From positions 1 through 8,418 of the forward strand of contig JABMMR010000268.1 of the NCBI GenBank assembly GCA_013205525.1: a stretch of DNA of 8,418 nt. The letters are read 5' to 3'. A model generated the notes under the pieces. It did not search any database, was not told the origin of the DNA, and was given only the letters and a program-made list of their open reading frames with translations. A program made the translations under genes and the position numbers. This document shows, piece after piece, positions 1 to 5,794 of the stretch (the first letter of the stretch is position 1; each line of letters opens with the position of its first letter). The DNA comes from Burkholderiales bacterium. Lineage in GTDB: Bacteria; Pseudomonadota; Gammaproteobacteria; Burkholderiales; Burkholderiaceae_C.

Positions 1-77
1 AGTCCCAGCACCACCAAGGCGAGCATCATCATGGTGGCAAACACCGGATTGCGAAGACTGACCTGTGTGAACCACAT
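1..77 (-). CDS. RND efflux permease, N-terminal fragment (5' end only)
   Basis: Only the first 25 codons lie in the window; the gene runs off the left edge. The peptide begins MWFTQVSLRNPVFATMMM and continues into a hydrophobic stretch (LALVVLGL). This is the typical start of an AcrB/MexB-like resistance-nodulation-division permease: a short cytoplasmic amphipathic helix (with the R-N-P-V-F signature) leading into transmembrane helix 1. Family members are proton-driven trimeric inner-membrane pumps of about 1,000-1,050 residues that export drugs, solvents or metals through a periplasmic adaptor and an outer-membrane channel. The ATG lies 3 bp after the stop codon of the adaptor gene, so translation is probably coupled. 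Substrate cannot be inferred. An outer-membrane factor gene, if present, would lie beyond the left edge. Confidence 0.88.
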   Translation of the reverse strand, partial: MWFTQVSLRNPVFATMMMLALVVLG

Positions 78-80
78 GGC

Positions 81-1244
81 TTAGGGCTTAGCCGGTGAGG
101 GGGTAACGGGGGCGCTGCTTGGCGTGTGAACAGCCAAACCTTCGCGCAACGCACCTGCCGTGCTGCGCAAAATCAGGCTCTGGGCAGGCAAGCCACTGAC
201 CTCGACCCAAGCGGTGGTGTCGGTTTGTCCGGGCAACATGCCACGCAAACCGGTTTTTACCCGGTGGTGAACCACCTTGTTGTTTTCAATGACCTGCACA
301 TAAGGCTCGGGCTTGTCGGTACGAACAGCGTCAAGGGGAATGGCCACGGCTGTATGTAGACCCAAAGCCAGTTGGCCTTGACCATACAGACCTTGTCGCA
401 AACCGCCAACGCTGTCTAAGCGCAAATACACCAACACGCTGCGGCTGCCCGCTTGCACATTCGGGTTGATGCGTTGCACCTTGGCGCTGACAGCTTGGGC
501 ACGGCCTTCGATTTGCAGCATGGCTTGCTGGCCTATGCGCACATCGATGGAGTCTGCAGGACTGAGTGTGGCCTCAAGTTCCAAACTGTTGATGTCGACC
601 AATTCGAGCAAGCGTCCATCCACGGCGACACGCTCGCCAGGCTGGGCCAAACGGGCTGAGACCTGACCTGAGATGGGCGAGGTGAGTACCGCGTCATCAA
701 GCACTTTGCGGGAAACATCAGCCCCAGCGAGTGCGGCCTTGTAAGTGGCTTCTGCGCCGGCCAAGCTGGAGAGGGATGTTTCCAGCGCGGTGACAGAGAT
801 AAAGCCTTTGTCCACCAATGATTTGTTGTTGTCGTATTGGCGCTTGGCGATATCGACTTGGGCTTTGGCCGCCTCGGCCTGCTGCTCGGCTTGGCGCAGT
901 CTGCGCTGGTATTCGCTGGGGTCTATGCGCGCGACCACTTGGCCGGCTTTGACGCTGTCACCTTCGCGCAGTTTCAGCTCGGTGATTTCGCCGGCGACGC
1001 GCGACTTGATGAGCACGGTGTTGACCGCTTTGAGAGTACCAGAGACAGGCAGGTTTTGAAGCAAACGCTGCTCGACTGCGAGCAAGGTGGCGCTGGCAGG
1101 AATTTCAAAGACGGCAGGGGCAACAGGTATTACGACCGTTGGGGTTGCAGGCGGTGCGACAGCACGCATATACCAAGCGGCGCCGCCCAGCATGGCCGCA
1201 GACAGCAAAATAACGCCACCCCAGCCTTTGATTTTGAAATTCAT
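81..1244 (-). CDS. RND efflux periplasmic adaptor (membrane fusion protein, HlyD/AcrA type)
   Basis: 387 residues, normal for the family. The adaptor bridges the inner-membrane RND pump and the outer-membrane channel. Seen in order: an N-terminal hydrophobic anchor (about 10-28) with no lipobox cysteine, so it is probably membrane-anchored rather than lipidated; a Pro/Ala/Val-rich linker (30-50); the first half of the biotinyl-lipoyl-like domain (about 66-110, with SRVAGEI, EGDSVKAGQ and ARID); an alpha-helical hairpin rich in Ala, Gln and Lys (about 111-185); the second lipoyl half (LTSPISGQV, about 187-217); then beta-barrel and membrane-proximal domains. The C-terminus is a Pro/Ser/Thr-rich tail. 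The reading frame is open a further 44 codons upstream, but that stretch runs into tetR coding sequence. The ATG at 1244 has a GGAG ribosome site 9 nt upstream and gives a clean membrane anchor, so it is preferred. It lies 34 bp after tetR and 3 bp before the RND permease. Confidence 0.92.
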   Translation of the reverse strand: MNFKIKGWGGVILLSAAMLGGAAWYMRAVAPPATPTVVIPVAPAVFEIPASATLLAVEQRLLQNLPVSGTLKAVNTVLIKSRVAGEITELKLREGDSVKAGQVVARIDPSEYQRRLRQAEQQAEAAKAQVDIAKRQYDNNKSLVDKGFISVTALETSLSSLAGAEATYKAALAGADVSRKVLDDAVLTSPISGQVSARLAQPGERVAVDGRLLELVDINSLELEATLSPADSIDVRIGQQAMLQIEGRAQAVSAKVQRINPNVQAGSRSVLVYLRLDSVGGLRQGLYGQGQLALGLHTAVAIPLDAVRTDKPEPYVQVIENNKVVHHRVKTGLRGMLPGQTDTTAWVEVSGLPAQSLILRSTAGALREGLAVHTPSSAPVTPSPAKP

Positions 1245-1258
1245 CTGTGCCTGCTCCG

Positions 1259-1289
1259 AAAAAAATAAAGCTGCCGGCCTAACGCCGGC
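1259..1289 (-). terminator. Terminator-like hairpin / possible attenuator between tetR and the efflux genes
   Basis: On the minus strand a perfect 6-bp all-GC stem, GCCGGC (1289-1284) pairing with GCCGGC (1278-1273), encloses the 5-nt loop GTTAG. It is followed after three bases by TTTATTTTTTT (1269-1259). This is the form of an intrinsic terminator. The tetR stop codon TAG (1281-1279) lies inside the loop, so a terminating ribosome would cover both stem arms. The adaptor's GGAG ribosome site lies just after the T-run. The 3-base gap between stem and T-run weakens the terminator, which fits partial readthrough better than full termination. Function is inferred. Confidence 0.6.
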
Positions 1290-1932
1290 GCCAAGCTTGC
1301 ACCATGAGGTCAACATGGTTTCGCAAAAAAGTTTCTGGGTTGAGTGTGTTGTGTGAGGCGTTGCAAGCCAAGGCATGCTTCCACATGGTCACATACACAA
1401 TTGCACTGACTAAACTGTGCACCGCTAGTACGGTATTGAAAACCACAAACTCACCGCGATCAATACCGCGTTGCAAGATGCGCTGGAACAGAATGTGTCC
1501 TGGGCGTATGACTTCTTGGTCATAAAACTGCACCACCTCGGGGAAATTGTTGGCCTCGCTCATCACCAACTTGGTGATGCCACTGGCATCGGTTGAGCCA
1601 ATTCGCTGCCACCACGACAGCATGGCGTACTCCAGCATATCGGGGCTTGTGCCTTGAAATTCTTCAAACTCTTGGTTCCAAGCGGGGAAATGGTCGGCCA
1701 AATTGGCGCGTATTACCGCTTTGAACAAATCTTCTTTGCTGGAAAAATAAAGAAACAAGGTTCCCTTGGATACGCCAGCGCTGGCAGCAACATCTTCCAC
1801 TTTGGTGGCAGAAAAGCCTTTGCTCACAAACAGACCGAGCGCCGCATCGAGCAGCTCGCCGGGGCGCGCCTCTTTGCGGCGCTCGCGCTTGTGCGCGCTG
1901 GATGTTTCTGTGAGAAAAGGGGAGGGATGCAT
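1279..1932 (-). CDS. TetR/AcrR-family transcriptional regulator
   Basis: 217 residues, the usual TetR-family size. The N-terminal domain (about 18-75) shows a basic lead-in (KRERRKEARP), helix 1 (ELLDAALGLFVSKGFSATKV) and the helix-turn-helix (VEDVAASAGVSKGTLFLYF, about 45-63), followed by SKEDLFKAVI. These are the hallmark residues of the family. The rest (80-217) is a divergent helical ligand-binding and dimerisation domain, including WWQRIGSTD and a C-terminal helix rich in basic residues. Its place directly upstream of an RND adaptor and permease makes it the probable local repressor of that pump, released by a pump substrate or inducer; this is inference from context. The frame stays open 18 codons further upstream, but that would cross the preceding gene's stop and the operator-like site, so the ATG at 1932 is chosen. 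No Shine-Dalgarno sequence precedes this ATG. Confidence 0.9.
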   Translation of the reverse strand: MHPSPFLTETSSAHKRERRKEARPGELLDAALGLFVSKGFSATKVEDVAASAGVSKGTLFLYFSSKEDLFKAVIRANLADHFPAWNQEFEEFQGTSPDMLEYAMLSWWQRIGSTDASGITKLVMSEANNFPEVVQFYDQEVIRPGHILFQRILQRGIDRGEFVVFNTVLAVHSLVSAIVYVTMWKHALACNASHNTLNPETFLRNHVDLMVQAWRRR

Positions 1933-1937
1933 ATTAA

Positions 1938-1955
1938 TGACTGACTGGTTAGTAA
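1938..1955. promoter_or_regulatory. Probable TetR-family operator upstream of tetR
   Basis: The plus strand reads TGACTGACTGGTTAGTAA, with a perfect symmetric core ACTnACnnGTnAGT (1940-1953) and one further matching outer pair (T/A at 1938/1955). A second inverted repeat overlaps it: GGTTA (1947-1951) and TAACC (1958-1962) with 6 bp between. The site lies 6-23 bp upstream of the tetR start codon and contains the stop codon of the upstream ElyC-like gene (1951-1949). Length, symmetry and position fit an autoregulatory TetR-family operator. Binding is inferred. Confidence 0.62.
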
Positions 1956-2743
1956 TGTAACCTACCCAGCCATTCACGTAAAACAATTCTGGTTTTTTCT
2001 AAGCCGCCCCCTGAGGGTAAAAAATCGGTGTCCCAGCGAAGTGGCGGTTGAATATAGCCCATGGGGGCAGGCAGCACCTGAAATCCAGCGGCCTCAAATT
2101 GCATTAAGCTGCGTTGCATATGCCAGTCGTGGGTGACCAAGGCAATGCGGGTGATGCCTTGGGCGGACAAAAGCGCGTAAGAGCGAAGTGCGTTTTCCCG
2201 TGTGTCGCGGGACTCACCATCGCTTAGGTAAAAAGTCATGCCAAAGTCGCGTTTCAATGCAAAAGCCGCCACTTGCGCCTCGGTTTGGGTCTGCGCTGAG
2301 GACGCACCCCAGCCCTTGCCGCCGCTGTAGACCAAGGGCAAATCTTTAAGCGTCTTCAAATACCTGCCGTAGAGCAATCTTTGATAGGCAAGTGCAGCCA
2401 GTATGGGTTGACCATACTCAGGCGCATAAAGTTCTACGCCGCCGCCCAGCACCACAATCGCTTGCGACTTTTGCAAATCAGCAGGGGCAATAGGTGGATA
2501 GCTGTTCAGCAGGAGTTGGTTTAAGCCATAGGCGCTGGCCGAACAAGACAGCACCCACAGCAGCAAAGCCCCGCTGAAGATGGCCGCTTGCGCCCAGCGT
2601 TTTGAAAATCGCAGCAGCAACAAGCCCGCGAAGATCAGCAACAAGGGGCTGACAGGCGGCAGCATCAGGGCTGACAGCAGTGGTTTGAGGGGACCTATCC
2701 AAGAAAACATGCACAAAGGATAACAATATTGCCCCTCTGTCAT
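1949..2743 (-). CDS. ElyC/YdcF/SanA-family (DUF218) inner-membrane protein
   Basis: 264 residues from this start. Two hydrophobic segments near the N-terminus (about 30-45 and 52-70) precede a DUF218 domain (about 94-240). The domain shows the beta-strand/glycine motif AIVVLGGGVE, a second strand LVYSGGKG, the SRDTRENA segment and LVTHDWHMQRS. The layout matches E. coli ElyC, an envelope factor linked to peptidoglycan assembly and undecaprenyl-phosphate carrier metabolism; the biochemical activity of the family is not settled. Start choice is uncertain. The ATG at 2743 has AAGGG 5 nt upstream. The ATG at 2710 (residue 12) lacks a ribosome site but gives an N-terminus like ElyC (a short amphipathic lead, then LMLPP before the first membrane segment). 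The gene ends 16 bp before tetR and may be cotranscribed with it. It is divergent from msrA. Confidence 0.85.
   Translation of the reverse strand: MTEGQYCYPLCMFSWIGPLKPLLSALMLPPVSPLLLIFAGLLLLRFSKRWAQAAIFSGALLLWVLSCSASAYGLNQLLLNSYPPIAPADLQKSQAIVVLGGGVELYAPEYGQPILAALAYQRLLYGRYLKTLKDLPLVYSGGKGWGASSAQTQTEAQVAAFALKRDFGMTFYLSDGESRDTRENALRSYALLSAQGITRIALVTHDWHMQRSLMQFEAAGFQVLPAPMGYIQPPLRWDTDFLPSGGGLEKTRIVLREWLGRLHY
1954..1982 (-). promoter_or_regulatory. Possible sigma-70 promoter for tetR
   Basis: On the minus strand TTTACG (1982-1977, 4 of 6 matches to the -35 consensus) and TACATT (1959-1954, 4 of 6 to the -10) are separated by exactly 17 bp. The predicted start near 1947 falls inside the operator-like palindrome, so repressor binding would block it. 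The resulting leader would be only about 15 nt. Both boxes lie within the last codons of the upstream gene. The matches are modest, so this is a suggestion supported mainly by its fit with the operator. Confidence 0.35.
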
Positions 2744-2799
2744 TGCAGCCCTTGCGGAAACCCTCGCAAAAAATGAAATCAGTGGCTAAGATCTTTCTT

Positions 2800-3339
2800 A
2801 TGGCGAATTCAATCATTACCTTGGGCGGCGGCTGTTTCTGGTGCACAGAAGCGGTGTTTGTGCGTGTGCGCGGCATCACGGCCGTGGAGTCGGGCTACAG
2901 CAATGGTCTGGGACCCGCTCGCCCAAGCTACGAACAAGTCTGTACTGGGCAGACCGGCTTTAACGAAGTGGTGCGCTTGCAGTACGACGACAGCATCATT
3001 GGCTTGCGGGATATTTTGGATATTTTTTTCGAGATTCACGACCCCACCAGCTTGAACCGGCAAGGCAATGATGTGGGCACCCAGTACCGCAGTGGCATGT
3101 ATGTGTCCAACGACGAAGACCATATGGCGGTCTTGCAGTTCATTTCGGAAGTGACCAGCCTAGGTGAATTCGACAGCCCCATCGTCACCGAAGTCAAGCC
3201 GCTAGAGCACTATTGGCCTGCCGAGGACTATCACCAAAATTATTTTCAAAACCACCCACACCAAGGTTATTGCACCTTTGTGGTCGCGCCCAAGGTGAAA
3301 AAGCTCCACCAGCATTTTGCGCAGTGGCTTAAAGCTTAA
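2800..3339 (+). CDS. msrA: Peptide-methionine (S)-S-oxide reductase MsrA
   Basis: 179 residues, the usual length of a single-domain MsrA. The enzyme reduces the S-epimer of methionine sulfoxide in oxidised proteins, using thioredoxin to regenerate its thiols. The signature GGGCFWCTEAVF (9-20) contains the catalytic cysteine at 12. Other family features are SGYSNG (31-36), YEQVCTGQTG (44-53), DPTSLNRQGNDVGTQYRSG (81-99), and the C-terminal HPHQGYC (152-158), where Cys158 is the probable resolving cysteine. In the TGHAE-type segment the usual His is Phe (GFNEV, 53-57), but the conserved Glu is kept. The frame is open 19 codons upstream, but MANSIITLGGGCFWC is the family-like N-terminus, so 2800 is chosen; its ribosome site is weak. 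It stands alone on the plus strand, divergent from the ElyC-like gene and convergent with pdxH. Confidence 0.95.
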   Translation: MANSIITLGGGCFWCTEAVFVRVRGITAVESGYSNGLGPARPSYEQVCTGQTGFNEVVRLQYDDSIIGLRDILDIFFEIHDPTSLNRQGNDVGTQYRSGMYVSNDEDHMAVLQFISEVTSLGEFDSPIVTEVKPLEHYWPAEDYHQNYFQNHPHQGYCTFVVAPKVKKLHQHFAQWLKA

Positions 3340-3346
3340 AACCAGT

Positions 3347-3988
3347 CTAAGGCGCTAAGCGCTTTTTATCCCATTGCCCATCGGCTAAACGGTAGACCAG
3401 TCGGTCGTGTAAACGGGCCATGCCGCCTTGCCAAAACTCCCAACGATCGGGCGACAGCCGGTAGCCACCCCAGTGCGGTGGGCGCGGCGGTTGGCCGCCG
3501 AACTTGGCCATGTAGGTGGCGGCTTGGGTGACGAGTTGGTTGCGCGAGGCAATGACTTGGCTTTGCGGGCTGGCCCATGCGCCTATGCGCGAGTCTAGGG
3601 GGCGGCTGTGAAAATAGGCATCACTTTCTTCAACGCTGACTTTGCTTACCCGACCCTCGATGCGCACCACCCGCTCGAGTTCTACCCAATGAAATTGCAG
3701 GGACGCATAAGGGTTGCCAGCCAACTCTTGCCCCTTGCGGCTGTCGTAATTGGTGTACCAAACCACGCCATGTGGGTCATAGCCTTTGATCAGCACCACG
3801 CGTGTGCTGGGGCGCATATCGCTGCCCACTGTGGCCAAGGTCATGGCGTTGGGTTCGGGCACCTCGGCTTGAATGGCTTCTTGCAACCATTGCTCAAACT
3901 GGCGCATGGGATGGTTTTGCGCGCTGTCTTCCAGCAACTCTGCGCTTTGGTAGCTCTTGCGCATATCGGCCAGCGAAATTTTGGACAT
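3347..3988 (-). CDS. pdxH: Pyridoxamine/pyridoxine 5'-phosphate oxidase PdxH
   Basis: 213 residues, standard length. This FMN-dependent cytosolic dimer oxidises pyridoxamine 5'-phosphate or pyridoxine 5'-phosphate to pyridoxal 5'-phosphate, the last step of B6 synthesis and salvage. Visible signatures: N-terminal MRKSY (9-13); [13 protein letters not shown] (59-71, FMN phosphate region); YTNYDSRKG (78-86); LQFHW and LERVVRIEG (97-112); [13 protein letters not shown] (128-140); [12 protein letters not shown] (167-178); and the C-terminal [13 protein letters not shown] (185-197) with the substrate-contacting Arg and His. E. coli PdxH has Gln where this protein has Val107 in ERVV; I regard this as a lineage variant. 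The start has AGGTG 7 nt upstream. It lies 31 bp after the second ABC permease gene with no terminator seen, and its stop is 7 bp from the convergent msrA stop. Confidence 0.96.
   Translation of the reverse strand: MSKISLADMRKSYQSAELLEDSAQNHPMRQFEQWLQEAIQAEVPEPNAMTLATVGSDMRPSTRVVLIKGYDPHGVVWYTNYDSRKGQELAGNPYASLQFHWVELERVVRIEGRVSKVSVEESDAYFHSRPLDSRIGAWASPQSQVIASRNQLVTQAATYMAKFGGQPPRPPHWGGYRLSPDRWEFWQGGMARLHDRLVYRLADGQWDKKRLAP
3349..3365 (+). terminator. Possible intrinsic terminator of msrA
   Basis: On the plus strand AAGGCGC (3349-3355), loop TAA, GCGCTTT (3359-3365) forms a 7-bp stem with one G-T wobble. The T's at its 3' end run on as TTTTTAT. It begins 9 bp after the msrA stop and lies within the last codons of the convergent pdxH. 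The T-run follows only in the msrA direction, so it should not terminate pdxH transcripts. The stem is short and the call is moderate. Confidence 0.4.
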
Positions 3989-4019
3989 AACTCAACACCT
4001 GAAAAAACAAGTGACTATC

Positions 4020-4895
4020 TTATTCCTTGACTGCGCCGGTCATGCCAGAGACGTAATGGTCGACGAAGAACGAGTAGAGCACGGCTACTGGGAAAGAGCC
4101 AAGCAAGGCGCCGGCCATGAGCGAGCCCCAGTGGTAGACATCGCCCTCTACCAACTCGGTAATCACGCCCACCGGCACGGTTTTGGTCTCAGAAGAAGAG
4201 ATGAAAGTCAGGGCGTAAATGAATTCGTTCCAAGACAGGGTGAAGGCAAATATGCCGGCAGAAATCAGCCCGGGCACCGACAACGGCAGAATAATTTTCC
4301 ACAAAATTTCAAAACGTGTGGCGCCATCCATCAAGGCACATTCTTCCAACTCGAAAGGAATAGAGCGAAAGTAGCCCATCAGCAACCAAGTGCAAAAGGG
4401 AATGAGAAAAGTGGGGTAGGTGAGGATCAATGCCCAGCGGGTGTCAAATAAACCCAGCTTGAAAACGATGGTGGCCAAGGGAATAAACAAAATCGAGGGC
4501 GGCACCAAATAGGCAAGAAAAATACCCAAACCCACTTGTCGTGAACCCTTGAAGCGCAGTCGCTCGATGGCGTAGGCCGCCAGCACCGCACAAGCCAGCG
4601 ACACCACGGTAGAGATGACAGAGATAAACACTGTGTTCCACAACCACTCGGGGTAAGCGGTTTTGAACAGCAGTTTATGGAAATGATCCAAAGTAGGTTG
4701 TATGACCCAAAACGGGTTACCGTCGCGAGACAGCAGTTCGTTATTGGGTTTGACGGAAGTGATGACCATCCAGTAAAAAGGAAACAGCAGCACAAACACA
4801 AAAACACCCAAGGGCGCATACACCGTTACCCAGCGCCGGCGTGCTGTATCCAAATAACCCATGCCTTGGGCGTCGTCGTCCTTGGGATCGCTCAT
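4020..4895 (-). CDS. Carbohydrate ABC importer, inner-membrane permease 2 (MalG/UgpE type)
   Basis: 291 residues. One of the two channel-forming subunits of a binding-protein-dependent sugar importer. After a polar, basic N-terminus (1-22) come about six membrane segments: about 25-48, 87-110, 122-145, 155-175, 206-226 and 260-282. The cytoplasmic EAA loop that docks onto the ATPase is clear at 183-204 (EECALMDGATRFEILWKIILP), with the conserved A, G and LP residues. LFPFYWMVITSVKP near the N-terminus is typical of the MalG/UgpE subgroup. The start codon overlaps the permease 1 stop as ATGA and is preceded by AAGGGGG 9 nt upstream, indicating translational coupling. Substrate not readable from this subunit. 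Confidence 0.93.
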   Translation of the reverse strand: MSDPKDDDAQGMGYLDTARRRWVTVYAPLGVFVFVLLFPFYWMVITSVKPNNELLSRDGNPFWVIQPTLDHFHKLLFKTAYPEWLWNTVFISVISTVVSLACAVLAAYAIERLRFKGSRQVGLGIFLAYLVPPSILFIPLATIVFKLGLFDTRWALILTYPTFLIPFCTWLLMGYFRSIPFELEECALMDGATRFEILWKIILPLSVPGLISAGIFAFTLSWNEFIYALTFISSSETKTVPVGVITELVEGDVYHWGSLMAGALLGSFPVAVLYSFFVDHYVSGMTGAVKE

Positions 4896-5794
4896 TTGTC
4901 ACTGCCCCCTTGTTGCCATGCGCGTCGCTGCAAACCGAAGTAACTGAACAAAATGGCCGCCAGTAAAAACGGCACCATGGCGATGGCAATCGCTGCGCCT
5001 TCACCTAAAGCGCCGCCAGAGATGGCTCTTTGGAATGACAGGGTGGCCATCAAATGGGTGGCGTTCAGAGGCCCGCCACGGGTGATGACATAAATCAGCT
5101 GAAAGTCGGTGAAGGTAAACAACACGGAAAACGTCATCACCACAGCGATCATGGGCGTGAGCAGTGGCAAGGTAATGTGGCGAAAGCGTTGCCAGGCGCT
5201 CGCGCCATCGATGGCGGCAGCTTCATACAGAGAGGGCGAAATGGTTTGCAAGCCCGCCAGCAAGGTGATGGCCACAAACGGCACGCCGCGCCACACATTG
5301 GCCGCCAATACCGAGAAACGAGCGTTCCAAGGGTCGCCTAAAAAATCGATGTAGTTGTCTATCCAACCCGCTTTAACCAGTAACCAACTGATGATGGAAA
5401 ACTGCGCGTCGTACAACCACCAAAACGCGATGGCAGACAAGGCCGTGGGGACGATGTAGGGCAGCAAAATGACGGAACGGAAAAAGGTTTTGAAGGGCAT
5501 GCGCTCGTTGAGCAAAATAGCCAGCCAAAGTCCCAGAAAAAATTTTAATACGCTGGCCACAAAGGTGTAGAACAAGGTGTTGAACAAGGCCAAACGTGTG
5601 ACCGCGTCTTCCCATAAATATTCGTAGTTCTCTAAGCCGATGAACACGCCTTCGCGCCCCACCTTGGTATCTGTAAAGCCCAGCCAAATGCCCAAGCCCA
5701 GAGGATAGGTGAGAAAGACGAGGAGCAGAACGGTAGCGGGCAGCATGAACAGCAGGCCCAGCCCATTGCGGCTGTTTTGTAAGCGGCTGAGCAT
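4892..5794 (-). CDS. Carbohydrate ABC importer, inner-membrane permease 1 (MalF/UgpA type)
   Basis: 300 residues, the usual length for UgpA/LacF-like subunits (shorter than E. coli MalF, without its large periplasmic loop). It pairs with permease 2 to form the channel. Membrane segments are apparent at about 12-37, 72-96, 107-128, 160-183, 213-238 and 265-288. The EAA loop lies at about 190-211 (YEAAAIDGASAWQRFRHITLP), with the conserved Ala, Gly and LP. VFIGLENYEYLW (50-61) and ITRGGPLNATHLM (237-249) are typical subgroup motifs. Its ATG overlaps the binding-protein stop as TGATG and has no ribosome site of its own, so translation probably depends on termination of the upstream gene. The 3' end overlaps the permease 2 start by 4 bp. 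Confidence 0.93.
   Translation of the reverse strand: MLSRLQNSRNGLGLLFMLPATVLLLVFLTYPLGLGIWLGFTDTKVGREGVFIGLENYEYLWEDAVTRLALFNTLFYTFVASVLKFFLGLWLAILLNERMPFKTFFRSVILLPYIVPTALSAIAFWWLYDAQFSIISWLLVKAGWIDNYIDFLGDPWNARFSVLAANVWRGVPFVAITLLAGLQTISPSLYEAAAIDGASAWQRFRHITLPLLTPMIAVVMTFSVLFTFTDFQLIYVITRGGPLNATHLMATLSFQRAISGGALGEGAAIAIAMVPFLLAAILFSYFGLQRRAWQQGGSDK

Noticed and set aside
837..1268. 143-codon plus-strand open frame opposite the adaptor gene
   Set aside because: Fully antisense to a clear adaptor gene, with no recognisable domain or ribosome site; a codon-bias shadow.
1245..1376. 44-codon N-terminal extension of the adaptor protein, in frame to 1376
   Set aside because: It overlaps tetR coding sequence and the terminator-like hairpin, has no membrane-protein character, and the ATG at 1244 has a ribosome site and gives a normal membrane anchor.
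1933..1986. 18-codon N-terminal extension of the TetR regulator
   Set aside because: It would run through the end of the upstream gene and the operator-like palindrome; the start at 1932 gives a standard family length.
2752..2769. Inverted repeat TTGCG/CGCAA followed by an A-run between the ElyC-like gene and msrA
   Set aside because: Only 5 bp of stem with an 8-nt loop; no matching promoter or clear operator geometry was found, so chance is the simpler explanation.
2743..2799. 19-codon extension of MsrA from 2743, and an alternative start at 2773
   Set aside because: The added residues are basic and unlike the family; MANSIITLGGGCFWC at 2800 matches typical MsrA N-termini.
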